64,000 nucleotides of DNA from Paraglaciecola sp. MB-3u-78 (GTDB lineage Bacteria; Pseudomonadota; Gammaproteobacteria; Enterobacterales; Alteromonadaceae), in the NCBI RefSeq assembly GCF_002835935.1, contig NZ_PJCF01000006.1, positions 806,001 through 870,000 of the forward strand, in the 5' to 3' direction. The position numbers and the translations under genes are program-made. Under the pieces are notes generated by a model, which saw only the letters and a program-made list of their open reading frames with translations, was not told where the DNA came from and ran no database searches. Of this stretch, positions 25,191-34,562 are shown piece after piece (the stretch's first letter is position 1; each line of letters opens with the position of its first letter).

Positions 25191-25823
25191 TTAGTTCTTA
25201 GATTCAAGTAATCTTTCAACCTGTTGAATGGCAAATTCTACATGGGCTATTTGTTCTGGATCCGATAGCGCAAAATCTAACCCTAAAATACTTTTGATGT
25301 GAAACTCGCTTTGCAGCAGGCTAAAAAAAGTCACAGCACATTTATGAGCGAACTCTTCTGTGATAGGTTGTTTAGCAAATGTTAAAAAACATTTAGCCAA
25401 ATATTCCAAGCTATGTTTTGGGCCAGCTTGATAGAATAATTCAGCTACTCTGGGGTTACTGTTTACCTCACCTATTATGACGCGATAAATAGCAATCACT
25501 TGGTGGTCATGGAGTAACTTCACTATCTGTAAACCCCTTTCGCGCAGTACCTGAACCAAGTTGTAGTCTGCTACTTCTAGGTGTCTATCATCTAGTTGAT
25601 ATTCGGCACACTTTTCCTCAATCACGGCTAAAAATAAAGCCTCTTTATTATTGAAATGCGAATAAACAGTCTGTTTAGACACGCCTGATTGTTTGGCCAC
25701 CATTTCCATAGAACAGCCACTAAAACCACTGATTAAAAATAACTCGCCTGCGGAAGTTAATACTTGCTTACGCTTTTCAGCACTTTTAGGCCTTCCAGCC
25801 TTACTGGTCTCTTTATTTGACAA
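25191..25823 (-). CDS. TetR/AcrR family transcriptional regulator
   Basis: A 210-residue repressor-type protein. The N-terminal TetR HTH is clear: KRKQVLTSAGELFLISGF, MEMVAKQSGVSKQTVYSHFNNKEALF (about 27-60). The C-terminal ligand-binding domain is of the AefR-like type often linked to RND pumps. No ATG precedes the HTH; a TTG at 25823 preceded by AGAGG (7 bases) is the best start, giving MSNKETSKAGRPKSAEKRK. The frame is also open from a TTG at 25859. It is divergent from the RND operon, with a perfect palindrome in the gap, and probably represses both. Confidence 0.9.
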   Translation of the reverse strand: MSNKETSKAGRPKSAEKRKQVLTSAGELFLISGFSGCSMEMVAKQSGVSKQTVYSHFNNKEALFLAVIEEKCAEYQLDDRHLEVADYNLVQVLRERGLQIVKLLHDHQVIAIYRVIIGEVNSNPRVAELFYQAGPKHSLEYLAKCFLTFAKQPITEEFAHKCAVTFFSLLQSEFHIKSILGLDFALSDPEQIAHVEFAIQQVERLLESKN

Positions 25824-25888
25824 CGATAAACCTCTACTGATCCAAAAAAGTATTTGCAACGTTCACATTAAACATTACTATATATCAA

Positions 25889-25903
25889 ACTAGACAGTCT
25901 AGT
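25889..25903. promoter_or_regulatory. Palindromic TetR operator candidate
   Basis: ACTAGAC-A-GTCTAGT is a perfect 7-1-7 inverted repeat placed between the TetR-type regulator (start 25823) and the membrane-fusion protein gene (start 25946). Its position and symmetry are those of a TetR-family operator. Confidence 0.65.
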
Positions 25904-25945
25904 ATTTAATTTATTTTGATTTTTATCAAATTCACCGAGAACTTT

Positions 25946-27118
25946 ATGACAAATGCTAATCAGTTGCCACAACAGCTAAGCTACAAAAAATATTTGATTT
26001 GGCTGATCCCCTTTATTGCACTGATCGCTTTGGTGGTATTAATGAAAGCATCTGGCAATGGGCAGACTCAGCAAGCTCCCACTGAGGCTAAAAAACTATT
26101 AGTGAATGTTATGCCTATTGAATGGCATGAGCAATATGTGCAAAAACGTTTAGTTGTTGGGCGTGCAGAAGCCCCGCAAACGGCAGCTATAGGTTTTGAT
26201 TTATCTGGCTCTGTGGTGGATATATTGGTGGATGAAGGGCAAGTGGTGGTCGCAGGAGAAATACTCGCTAAAATAGACGACCAAAGACTTAGGGCGCAAA
26301 TGAGTGAGTTATCTGCCATTTTAAATCGCGCTGAATCTGAAGCTAATTTGGCGGAGCTTTCACTTAAGCGAGTGGTTGAACTGGTAGATAAAAAACTTGA
26401 GTCAGCTCAGCGATTAGACGAATCAAGAGAGTCAGTTAATGCCGCCAACGCTTTTGTCGATGAAATTGTTGCCCGTAAACAAACGTTATTAGTTGAAATA
26501 GGGAAAACCAAGTTGTTGGCACCTTTTGACGGCAGTGTTGTTAGCCGCTTAGTTGATAAGGGTACTGTAGTTGCTGCTGGGCAAACGTTGTTTAATTTTC
26601 AGCAAAACGGTCACTTGGAGGTAAGGTTTGCCCTTTCAGCCGATCATGTGAACAAGTTTACCCTAGATCAAGTGATGACTCTGTCCACTCAAACCAATCG
26701 AGTATTAGGTAAAATTAAATCTATTGCTCAGCAGCGCAGATTAGATACTCGCACAGTTGATGTCATCGTTAGTTTGACCGAGCAAAACGTGTCAATTTTA
26801 CCAGGTGACTTGTTACATATTGATATCAGTAGTGACATCAATGCTCAAGGTTTTTGGGTGCCACGCAAAGCCTTAGTTAGTGGTGTTAGAGGGTTGTGGA
26901 GTCTGTTTACCGTTGAAGTCATTGATGGCGAGCACCAATTAGTGACTAAACTGGTTGAAATGGTGTATGCAGATGACAAAAAAAGTTTTGTGCGGGGTGC
27001 TCTGCAAGATGGGGTGCCAGTGGTGATTGAAGGTGTTCAACGCCTAGTACCCGGGCAAAAAGTGTTAATCAATGACAACACTCATACAATGACTAGCCCC
27101 ATGTTAGGTTCATTGTAA
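25946..27118 (+). CDS. RND efflux periplasmic adaptor (membrane fusion protein)
   Basis: A 390-residue membrane-anchored adaptor. A single N-terminal membrane helix (YLIWLIPFIALIALVVLM) is followed by a biotinyl-lipoyl-like half (GFDLSGSVVDILVDEGQVVVAGEILAKIDDQ), a coiled-coil hairpin (about 115-180), the second lipoyl half (LLAPFDGSVVSRLVDKGTVVAAGQTLF) and beta-barrel domains. It joins the permease to an outer membrane channel. The ATG at 25946 is preferred over a TTG at 25916. The stop overlaps the ATG of the permease (TAATG). Confidence 0.93.
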   Translation: MTNANQLPQQLSYKKYLIWLIPFIALIALVVLMKASGNGQTQQAPTEAKKLLVNVMPIEWHEQYVQKRLVVGRAEAPQTAAIGFDLSGSVVDILVDEGQVVVAGEILAKIDDQRLRAQMSELSAILNRAESEANLAELSLKRVVELVDKKLESAQRLDESRESVNAANAFVDEIVARKQTLLVEIGKTKLLAPFDGSVVSRLVDKGTVVAAGQTLFNFQQNGHLEVRFALSADHVNKFTLDQVMTLSTQTNRVLGKIKSIAQQRRLDTRTVDVIVSLTEQNVSILPGDLLHIDISSDINAQGFWVPRKALVSGVRGLWSLFTVEVIDGEHQLVTKLVEMVYADDKKSFVRGALQDGVPVVIEGVQRLVPGQKVLINDNTHTMTSPMLGSL

Positions 27119-30100
27119 TGTCACCGCAAATACCGCATAACAATCAGCAGCAATACCCTTGGTATAGCCTGTTCTTTCGCAATGGGCATCTGTTAGTGTT
27201 AAGTATTATGGTGTTAGTGGTGGCAGGATTGTCTGCGATTAATAACATTCCGCGCTTAGAAGATCCCAGAATAGATACCCGCAATGTATTAGTCATTACG
27301 CCATATCTAGGCGCTTCAGCTGAGCGCGTTGAAGCATTAGTTACAGATGTGATTGAAGATGAACTTAGACAGCTACATGAAATAAATGAAATAAACTCTA
27401 CTTCACGCTCTGGTACCTCTGTTGTTTCTATTGAATTGCAGGCATGGGTAGACAATAGCAGCAACGAACAAATTTTTTCGAAAATCCGTGATGGATTAGG
27501 TAACGCTAAACTCAAGTTTCCTCAAGGAGCAGGTGATCCCTTTCTTGATGAGCGCAGGGGAGCCACTGCTTTCACCTTATTAGTCGGTTTACAAGCTGCA
27601 CCGGGCTATACAACACCTCTGTCTATTATCAGTCGCATGGCAGACCATTTATCCGACCAACTGCGGAATGTGCCGGGTACTGAGTTGGTCAGAATATACG
27701 GAGAGCTAGACGAGGAAATCCAAGTCACCATTAACCCACAACAATTAACCAGTTCAGGGTTAACTATTGCCCAGGCCAGTGCTCTGATTGCTGGAGCCGA
27801 TCCTAAAGTTCCGGCTGGAATGATGTACTCAACTGAACAAAACATGCGCATGCAGGTTGCACAAGAGTTAGACAGTGTATCCACCATTAGAGACTTACCA
27901 TTACGTGCGTCCGAACAAGGTGGGTATTTGCGCATAGGTGACATAGCAACAGTAGAAAAGGGGGCGCGTTTACCGGTTAATGACATCGGTTTGGTCAATG
28001 GACAACAGGTGATATTTGTTGCTTCAAGGATGCAAACCACTTTACGAGTGGATACCTGGACAAAAAATGCTAAAGAGATTGTTGATAAATTTAATAACCA
28101 ATATGGTGGCAGTGTTCAGGCGAATATCGTGTTTGAACAAAATTCCTATACTGAAACTCGCTTATCTGAATTAACCATCAACTTGCTGCTTGGTAGTTTA
28201 GTGGTTATGGCAGTTGTGTTTATCTTTATGGGCATAAAGGCGTCATGGATAGTAGGTTTATCTCTACCATTGTGTGCCGCTTTCGCGATTTTTTCACTTA
28301 GCTTTTTTGATGAGCAAATTCATCAAATGTCGATATTTGGCATTATCATCGCTATTGGTTTATTAATTGATAACGCGATTGTGATTACCGATGAAATTAG
28401 AAGCAAATTAGTTAACCCTGATATCAGCCGTATCGATGCGTTAACACAAAGTATTCAACATTTATTTGTACCTCTATTAGCATCCACTTTGACCACCATT
28501 TTAGGCTTTATGCCGATTTTTTTGTTGCCGGGTAATATTGGTGACTTTATTGGATCTATTGCTATTAGCGTAGTGATGGCACTGATTGGCTCACTGTTTA
28601 TTTCACTGACGATTATAGCGGCACTCGCCGCTCGATTTTTACCCAGAAAGTTAGATGTGTCATCGGCTTGGTATTCCATTGGTATTCAAGCTCCATCTAT
28701 TAGTCTTGGCTACAGGAATGCACTTGAAAAAGCACTGAAAAGACCTTTGATAGGTGTATTGGCTTGTATTGCCATTTCGGTTTCTGGATTTATTTTGGCT
28801 GGGCAATTAGGCAATGTGTTTTTCCCTAGCGCTGACAGAGATCAATTTGAAATTTACTTGTGGATGCCAGAGGGTACAGCAATTAATGAGACTCAAATTG
28901 TAGTTAATAGTGTGGATGAACTGATCCGTAAAAAGCCACAAGTGGCACAACTTAGTTGGTTAGTGGGTGGGTCATTTCCATCTGTTTATTATAACCAAGT
29001 CATGAATAAAGATAATTCGTCCCACTACGCAAATGGCGTGGTTAAAGCAAAAAGTGTATCTGACGCCAAAGTACTGATAGGACAACTGCAAACTGAATTA
29101 GATCAGGCCTTTCCACAAAGTAAAATTGTAGTACGTGCATTTGGCCAAGGACCGCCCATATCGGCTCCGGTAGGATTAAAAATATTTGGGCCAGATATCA
29201 ATACCTTAAACCTTCTAGGTGAACAAGTTAGGTTGGCAATGTCACAAGTGCCGGGGATATCCCATTCCATTGCTTCCGTTACTTTTGGTGAGCCTGAGTG
29301 GGTCCTTGAAGCAACACAAGATGCCAGTAAGATGGCAGGTATGTCGTTAGTTGAAATTGCCGAACAATTACAATATGCATTGGACGGAAAAGTAGGTGGC
29401 TCAATATTAGAAGGAACCGAAGAAATTCCTATAAGAATTCGTGTTGGAGACGATTTTAGGGGCGAACTCGCGAAGATCCAGAGCTTACCTTTGTTGAGTG
29501 AAAAACTCATTCGCCAAGGTGTGTGGATGCCAGTATCTGCCTTAGGTGATTTTCGATTAAAACCAACCGTGGCTGGTATTACCCGACAAAACGGTGAACG
29601 AGTCAATAATGTCGAGGCATTCTTACTACCCGGTGCCACAGCAATCGATGTGGGTGAGCAAGTATTAAAAAGCCTAGAAAATATGAATTTTATTATGCCC
29701 AAAGGGTATCGTTTCAAAATGGCTGGCGATGCTGACGAACAACAGGAGGCGTTAGGCCAATTAGCAACATACGCTCCTGTTTTGTTAGTTTTAATGATTA
29801 CCACCCTGATATTATCATTTCGTAGTCTGAGATTAGCCTTAGTGATAGGGTCTGTAGCGGTTTTATCCGTAGGCTTAGGCATGTTTAGTCTTTGGCTTTC
29901 GGGGTTACCTATTGGTTTTAACCCGTTGTTAGGTTGTGCTGGGCTTATCGGTGTCGCTATTAATGGATCAATTGTGGTTATTGCTGCGATTAATGCCAAT
30001 CCACAAGCAAAAGCTGGAAATATAAGTCAAATTGTTGAAGAAACTATGGGGTGTAGTCGACATATTTTGTCTACTACCTTCACGACTGTTGGTGGTTTCA

Positions 30101-30246
30101 TCCCTTTGTTATTGTTTAGTGAGGGCACTTTCTGGCCACCACTAGCCGTAGTCTTGGCCGGAGGTGTAGGCTTTTCGATTATTTTATCCTTAGTTTTCAC
30201 GCCTTTAGTTGTATCTAGATTAAATAGACCAGCACAAAGTACCTAG
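27118..30246 (+). CDS. RND efflux transporter permease
   Basis: A 1042-residue inner membrane proton/drug antiporter of the AcrB superfamily, with 12 transmembrane segments and two large periplasmic loops. Landmarks are SIMVLVVAGLSAINNIPRLEDP at TM1, the TM4 proton-relay region IIIAIGLLIDNAIVITDEI and the repeat in TM10-11. In TM4 one of the two adjacent acidic residues of AcrB (Asp-Asp) is Asp-Asn here, as in many non-AcrB members. The substrate is unknown. It is translationally coupled to the adaptor and lies under the TetR-type regulator; no outer membrane partner is in the operon, so TolC (8824-10191) is a likely partner. Confidence 0.94.
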   Translation: MSPQIPHNNQQQYPWYSLFFRNGHLLVLSIMVLVVAGLSAINNIPRLEDPRIDTRNVLVITPYLGASAERVEALVTDVIEDELRQLHEINEINSTSRSGTSVVSIELQAWVDNSSNEQIFSKIRDGLGNAKLKFPQGAGDPFLDERRGATAFTLLVGLQAAPGYTTPLSIISRMADHLSDQLRNVPGTELVRIYGELDEEIQVTINPQQLTSSGLTIAQASALIAGADPKVPAGMMYSTEQNMRMQVAQELDSVSTIRDLPLRASEQGGYLRIGDIATVEKGARLPVNDIGLVNGQQVIFVASRMQTTLRVDTWTKNAKEIVDKFNNQYGGSVQANIVFEQNSYTETRLSELTINLLLGSLVVMAVVFIFMGIKASWIVGLSLPLCAAFAIFSLSFFDEQIHQMSIFGIIIAIGLLIDNAIVITDEIRSKLVNPDISRIDALTQSIQHLFVPLLASTLTTILGFMPIFLLPGNIGDFIGSIAISVVMALIGSLFISLTIIAALAARFLPRKLDVSSAWYSIGIQAPSISLGYRNALEKALKRPLIGVLACIAISVSGFILAGQLGNVFFPSADRDQFEIYLWMPEGTAINETQIVVNSVDELIRKKPQVAQLSWLVGGSFPSVYYNQVMNKDNSSHYANGVVKAKSVSDAKVLIGQLQTELDQAFPQSKIVVRAFGQGPPISAPVGLKIFGPDINTLNLLGEQVRLAMSQVPGISHSIASVTFGEPEWVLEATQDASKMAGMSLVEIAEQLQYALDGKVGGSILEGTEEIPIRIRVGDDFRGELAKIQSLPLLSEKLIRQGVWMPVSALGDFRLKPTVAGITRQNGERVNNVEAFLLPGATAIDVGEQVLKSLENMNFIMPKGYRFKMAGDADEQQEALGQLATYAPVLLVLMITTLILSFRSLRLALVIGSVAVLSVGLGMFSLWLSGLPIGFNPLLGCAGLIGVAINGSIVVIAAINANPQAKAGNISQIVEETMGCSRHILSTTFTTVGGFIPLLLFSEGTFWPPLAVVLAGGVGFSIILSLVFTPLVVSRLNRPAQST

Positions 30247-30369
30247 CGAATACATCAATGTGATTAGTCTTAGGGGAATATGTCAGGAGATAAATGAAGA
30301 GACTTCTGTTGCTTGATATCTCATTTGCAAGGTAGGATTAAAACCTAGAAAGTAGTGTTGAGTGATAAA

Positions 30370-30495
30370 ATGAAATCCGTGTGGAAATCTCAGATTAGCT
30401 GGTGGCATACTGATTGTATAAAGTGCAAACGGATTCGCGCCTTGGTGATTTGGGCAATGTTCACTTGTATTATTTATCTTTGGCTTTGGGGATAA
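30370..30495 (+). CDS. Small membrane protein, 41 aa
   Basis: A 41-residue ORF: a basic N-terminus with a Cys pair (TDCIKCKRIRA) followed by one membrane segment (LVIWAMFTCIIYLWLWG). It ends nine bases before the start of the DUF2982 gene, a spacing typical of an operon partner. The Shine-Dalgarno (GAGTG) is weak. Family unknown; it could be real or chance. Confidence 0.45.
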   Translation: MKSVWKSQISWWHTDCIKCKRIRALVIWAMFTCIIYLWLWG

Positions 30496-30504
30496 ACAGA
30501 TTCG

Positions 30505-31191
30505 ATGCAAGACATAATTGAAATCAGGAGTCATGCCAAACGCAATGTGATTGTCAGTGTATTGATTGGCATTGTTGGCTTGTGTTTAGCTAGTATTGCC
30601 TTCTCAGTGCTCCCTAAATCGCTGTACTTGATTGGAATATTTTTGACCAGTGCGTCACTCGTGGCATTACTCATTGCTTGGGTTAAATATAGAGAGCCAC
30701 AGTTCAGCTTTTTGCTTTCTAGGGAGTCTATTCTTTACAAACATCGACATGGTCAATGGCAGCTTGATTGGAGTAATATTCAGAGAGTGGATGTACCTAG
30801 AGTCTCTCATGGGGCAGACTACAAATCGCTGGAGATGGTGGCGATTAAGATAAAAGACTATTCAGTCTTTTTGGAAAAAGTATCCCCACGGTTAATGACT
30901 AATATTTTAATGGAACAACGTCCATTACTTTTTCATGAATTGTCCGCGTCTAAAGACTGCGCCACTGGAAATTGTCATAGTGACGATATGTTAGAGCACG
31001 ATTATTTTAAGGATAGCAATGGAATAGAGTACAAAGGTATTCGAGCTATGTTTGCTAACCGTATGACAAAGTTAAGAGCACGTTTAGGTTATGATCTTTT
31101 TGTTGCTGGCTCTGAATTGGATCGTACCGAGCAGGAATTTGTCGATTTGTTGCGGCAATGTCAGCAACGAGTATTAACGGTTTCAAGTTAA
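30505..31191 (+). CDS. DUF2982 family membrane protein
   Basis: A 228-residue protein with two adjacent transmembrane segments (about 15-36 and 40-61) and a cytoplasmic PH-like beta domain (FLLSRESILYKHRHGQWQLDW, SNIQRVDVPRV). It matches the DUF2982 family of Alteromonadales and Vibrionales, function unknown. The C-terminal helical part contains a CATGNC pair of cysteines. Confidence 0.82.
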   Translation: MQDIIEIRSHAKRNVIVSVLIGIVGLCLASIAFSVLPKSLYLIGIFLTSASLVALLIAWVKYREPQFSFLLSRESILYKHRHGQWQLDWSNIQRVDVPRVSHGADYKSLEMVAIKIKDYSVFLEKVSPRLMTNILMEQRPLLFHELSASKDCATGNCHSDDMLEHDYFKDSNGIEYKGIRAMFANRMTKLRARLGYDLFVAGSELDRTEQEFVDLLRQCQQRVLTVSS

Positions 31192-31224
31192 TATGCTGAG
31201 CATCATTCACTCTCAACACTGATA

Positions 31225-34200
31225 TTAAATTATTTTCGCTTGTTCAACTGCCAATAATAGATTGAGAGATTCACTCTTTAATCTACTGACTCTCAATTTC
31301 GCAAGCTCAATTTGCTTAAGTTTTAATGCGCTTTCCATATCACTGCACAGTGTTAGCATAGCTGGCACACCTGTATAACAACATGCGCCGTGTAATTGAT
31401 GTACCTTTGCCTGCATCTCAACATAATCTTCGACTTGGTTGGCTTGTTCTATTGACTCCACCCACTGTGGCAACTGTTGCACAAATTGTTGCAAAATGTC
31501 CTTAGCTGCATCCTCATTTTGATGAGCGCGCTTTAATGCGAGTGACCAGTCAAAGCTTAGTTGTTCTTCGCTAATCGGGTCCGCGATCAAACACCAGCGT
31601 TTAATCAAGTCTATTAAGTCCGATAAGTTGATAGGTTTAGGTAAGTAATCATCCATTCCAGAAGCAAGTAATTTATCTTGCTCTTCTTTAAATGCATGAG
31701 CGGTGACAGCAATAATCGGTGTGCCTAAATTTAAGTCTGTTTGGCGGATCTGTTTGGTGGCTTCTAAGCCGTCCATGTGTGGCATCTGCACGTCCATGAG
31801 GATCAAATCAAATTCATTATCTTTGCATTGTGAAACTGCATCTGCGCCACTAAAAGCCAAGGTAAGTTGTAAATTAGTGTTTTTTAGCCAAGTAGTGAGT
31901 AGCCGTAAATTGATTTCCAGATCATCAACAGCTAACACTTTGGCACTGGGTAATGTGGCTAAACGTTGTTGTAATTTGTCAGTGGGACTTTCTTCAGGGG
32001 CACGCAACAAACTGTTCAGTTTGCCTAAGGTCAATGGCAGGCGCATTTGGTGTGAAAAATATTGCGACAGATCGCTACGGTTTGATAATGACTCGATGCC
32101 AGAATACAACAATACGGCATTATCTGCATCTAGGTGTCGCGTAGCCTCTAAAATGTTGGGAAGAATATTTTCTTTGTTGTTAGGTACACAAATAAACACT
32201 AAATCATAATGCTGCTTTAATTCTCTTAGGTAAGCTAATGATTCGACGCCAGTTACACTTGCACCTAAGTATGTGAGTATCTTTACACCACAATAGCGAG
32301 ACTGTGGAAAAGGGTCAAAATAAATGATTTTTTTATCAAGCCATTCACTGTCTGGACTGAGTGAAAGATTAGTATTAAGCAGGTTGGATCTGATTGTCAC
32401 GGTAAAAATACTGCCAGAGTGAGGCGTACTTTGTAGCGTGAGTTCGCCGCGCATTAGCTTGACTAGTTCTTGACAGATTACCAAGCCTAAACCCGTGCCT
32501 TGGTATGATCGGCTCAAGGCGTCCTCAACTTGTGAGAAAGCTGCAAAAAGTTTTCTTTGGTCTTCGCGGCTGATGCCTATACCAGAATCTTCAATTTTAA
32601 GTACAAGTTCGTAAATGCCATGCTCTCGCTCTTTTCCATAGACCGAAAGACTCACAAAACCATGGTCAGTGAATTTGAGCGCGTTCCCTAAAAGGTTGTT
32701 CAAAACCTGCTTAATTCGGTAACTATCACCAATCAGTTTTTCAGGCAAAGGTTCTAAGTTGTATATAAATTCCAAATTTTTAAGGTGAGCAGACTTGGCC
32801 ATGACACTAACCATATCTTCTAACATTTCGTTTGGTGAAAAAGGGTGGTTGTTGATTTTTAACTTACCGGCTTCGATTTTAGAAAAATCCAACACATCAT
32901 TAACAATGCTTAACAAGTTATCTGCCGCAGCGTTGATAATACTGACCTGTTCTTGTTTTTCTGGGGGTAATGAATCTGAGTGTAACTCTCTACTGAAGCC
33001 TAATATGGCATTCAGGGGAGTGCGTATTTCATGACTCATGTTGGCTAAAAATTTTGACTTAACGTTGCTCGCTGCAATAGCGTCTTTGCGAGCAATATCT
33101 AAACGCACATTTTGCTCTTCAACTAGTTCAATATTATTTCTTAAGTCATCTGTAGTTTGTTCCACTTCATGCTCTAACTGGTAACGGCTTTTGTCCATAA
33201 TGGCTAGGGAAAATAAACCTGCTTCAATGAAAACGCCAAATTGAAAACAATAAGCAGTAAAGAAATTTGAAGGTAAAAGAGTCATCAAACTCAATATGGC
33301 GATAAGTGCAAAACTGGCTAATATACTCCATGCAAAAATAAAATAACGAGCGGCATAAAACTGATTACCATAACTTTCAAAACCAGCGTAGGTGCAGCTT
33401 GCAATGGTTATTATGCTTGTTAGGTAAACTAAACTACCCACCCAAACTGGGGGTAATATGTACAATATCGACAATAGCCCCAAAGTCGTTAATAGGCCTA
33501 TACAAATTTTAATATAAACCAACGAATTAGGTGCTGATTTAGACATTTCTAAAAAAGAAATAGTAAATAAGCCAGAAAAGATCCCAATGATTATGTAGAT
33601 TAAATCTGTATGAGAACTGGCCCAAGTAGTTATAGCGCTGGGCATCAACAAGTGTAAATGGCCACCCCAAACAAACTGCCAGATAAGAATGGAACAAATA
33701 TAACCCACGTATGCCAGCAAACAATTATCTCTTATTCCCACATACAAAATCAGGTTGTATAGGGCCAACATGATAAGCCCACCGTAAAACAGACCCCATA
33801 TAAGGTTGTCATAAAAATTTATTCGTTCGTGGTGCGCTTCAGTTTGGATATCTACTGGGGCTAATAATGCAGTGCGTTGACTCTCTATGCGCACATATAA
33901 ATCGATGGTTTGTGCATAGGGCAAATCTAGTTTTAAGGTTGGAAAACGATATCTAGGGTTTGAACGGATTTTACCGTGACTAGTTGTACCTAGCACTTCA
34001 TCACCAAGCATTACGTAGATATCCACTTTTTCCAGCTGAGTAAACCCAACATCAATGACCCATTGTTTATTCTCGGTAACATTACTGATAGTGGTATGCA
34101 GCCAAATACCTTTATCGGAAAAGCCATAGTTTGGATTGTCACCGTGTTGCCAAACAAACTCACCAAGTCTTTGTTTGATGTCGAATAGCCCGAGTGGATT

Positions 34201-34344
34201 ATCTGTTTCTCGAAAAACCTTTAATTGAGGTGATAATCTGATAACGTCATTAGTCGCAATTAACTGAACTTCCCCTTGTGCGATTGCCCATAAAGGTAGA
34301 GATATCAATGCTAAAAGTGAAAATCTGCAAACGCGAAGAAACAT
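31225..34344 (-). CDS. 7TMR-DISM hybrid sensor histidine kinase with receiver and Hpt domains
   Basis: A 1039-residue membrane sensor kinase. The domains in order are: signal peptide (1-22), periplasmic 7TMR-DISMED2 beta domain (about 40-170), seven transmembrane segments (about 180-385), coiled coil, HisKA with H438 (FLANMSHEIRTPLNAIL), HATPase (N554 in NLLGNALKF; DSGIGIS; GTGLGL), a pseudo-receiver (about 670-780) in which the phospho-acceptor position is C719 (DLVFICVPN), a receiver with D851 (DLILMDVQMPHMDG), and an Hpt domain with H982 (HQLHGACCYTGVP). The pseudo-REC, REC, Hpt order and the HxLHGxCxYxGVP motif are BarA-like. A BarA/UvrY-type role is an inference; the cognate regulator is not in view. 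Confidence 0.9.
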   Translation of the reverse strand: MFLRVCRFSLLALISLPLWAIAQGEVQLIATNDVIRLSPQLKVFRETDNPLGLFDIKQRLGEFVWQHGDNPNYGFSDKGIWLHTTISNVTENKQWVIDVGFTQLEKVDIYVMLGDEVLGTTSHGKIRSNPRYRFPTLKLDLPYAQTIDLYVRIESQRTALLAPVDIQTEAHHERINFYDNLIWGLFYGGLIMLALYNLILYVGIRDNCLLAYVGYICSILIWQFVWGGHLHLLMPSAITTWASSHTDLIYIIIGIFSGLFTISFLEMSKSAPNSLVYIKICIGLLTTLGLLSILYILPPVWVGSLVYLTSIITIASCTYAGFESYGNQFYAARYFIFAWSILASFALIAILSLMTLLPSNFFTAYCFQFGVFIEAGLFSLAIMDKSRYQLEHEVEQTTDDLRNNIELVEEQNVRLDIARKDAIAASNVKSKFLANMSHEIRTPLNAILGFSRELHSDSLPPEKQEQVSIINAAADNLLSIVNDVLDFSKIEAGKLKINNHPFSPNEMLEDMVSVMAKSAHLKNLEFIYNLEPLPEKLIGDSYRIKQVLNNLLGNALKFTDHGFVSLSVYGKEREHGIYELVLKIEDSGIGISREDQRKLFAAFSQVEDALSRSYQGTGLGLVICQELVKLMRGELTLQSTPHSGSIFTVTIRSNLLNTNLSLSPDSEWLDKKIIYFDPFPQSRYCGVKILTYLGASVTGVESLAYLRELKQHYDLVFICVPNNKENILPNILEATRHLDADNAVLLYSGIESLSNRSDLSQYFSHQMRLPLTLGKLNSLLRAPEESPTDKLQQRLATLPSAKVLAVDDLEINLRLLTTWLKNTNLQLTLAFSGADAVSQCKDNEFDLILMDVQMPHMDGLEATKQIRQTDLNLGTPIIAVTAHAFKEEQDKLLASGMDDYLPKPINLSDLIDLIKRWCLIADPISEEQLSFDWSLALKRAHQNEDAAKDILQQFVQQLPQWVESIEQANQVEDYVEMQAKVHQLHGACCYTGVPAMLTLCSDMESALKLKQIELAKLRVSRLKSESLNLLLAVEQAKII

Positions 34345-34562
34345 CTAATTCAGTCAGTGTGGGAGATAATGAACCACATTAAAGCATCCGACTAATACTT
34401 ATGGCAAACGTTAGCTTTATTTTGATGGGCAAAGATAAACTTAGGTGATGTAATCAGTACCATTTATAGGGTAATCTATTAAACAGAGTAATGAAGTATT
34501 AAGGCATTATTCACTTTTAACCTGCAATTTAAAACAAGAATAAGTGGTGTAAACAGTCAAAC

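Noticed and set aside
29103-29999. 298-codon minus-strand ORF opposite the RND permease
   Set aside because: It is a shadow of the permease frame, with composition unlike a real protein and no start signal; the plus-strand gene is unambiguous.
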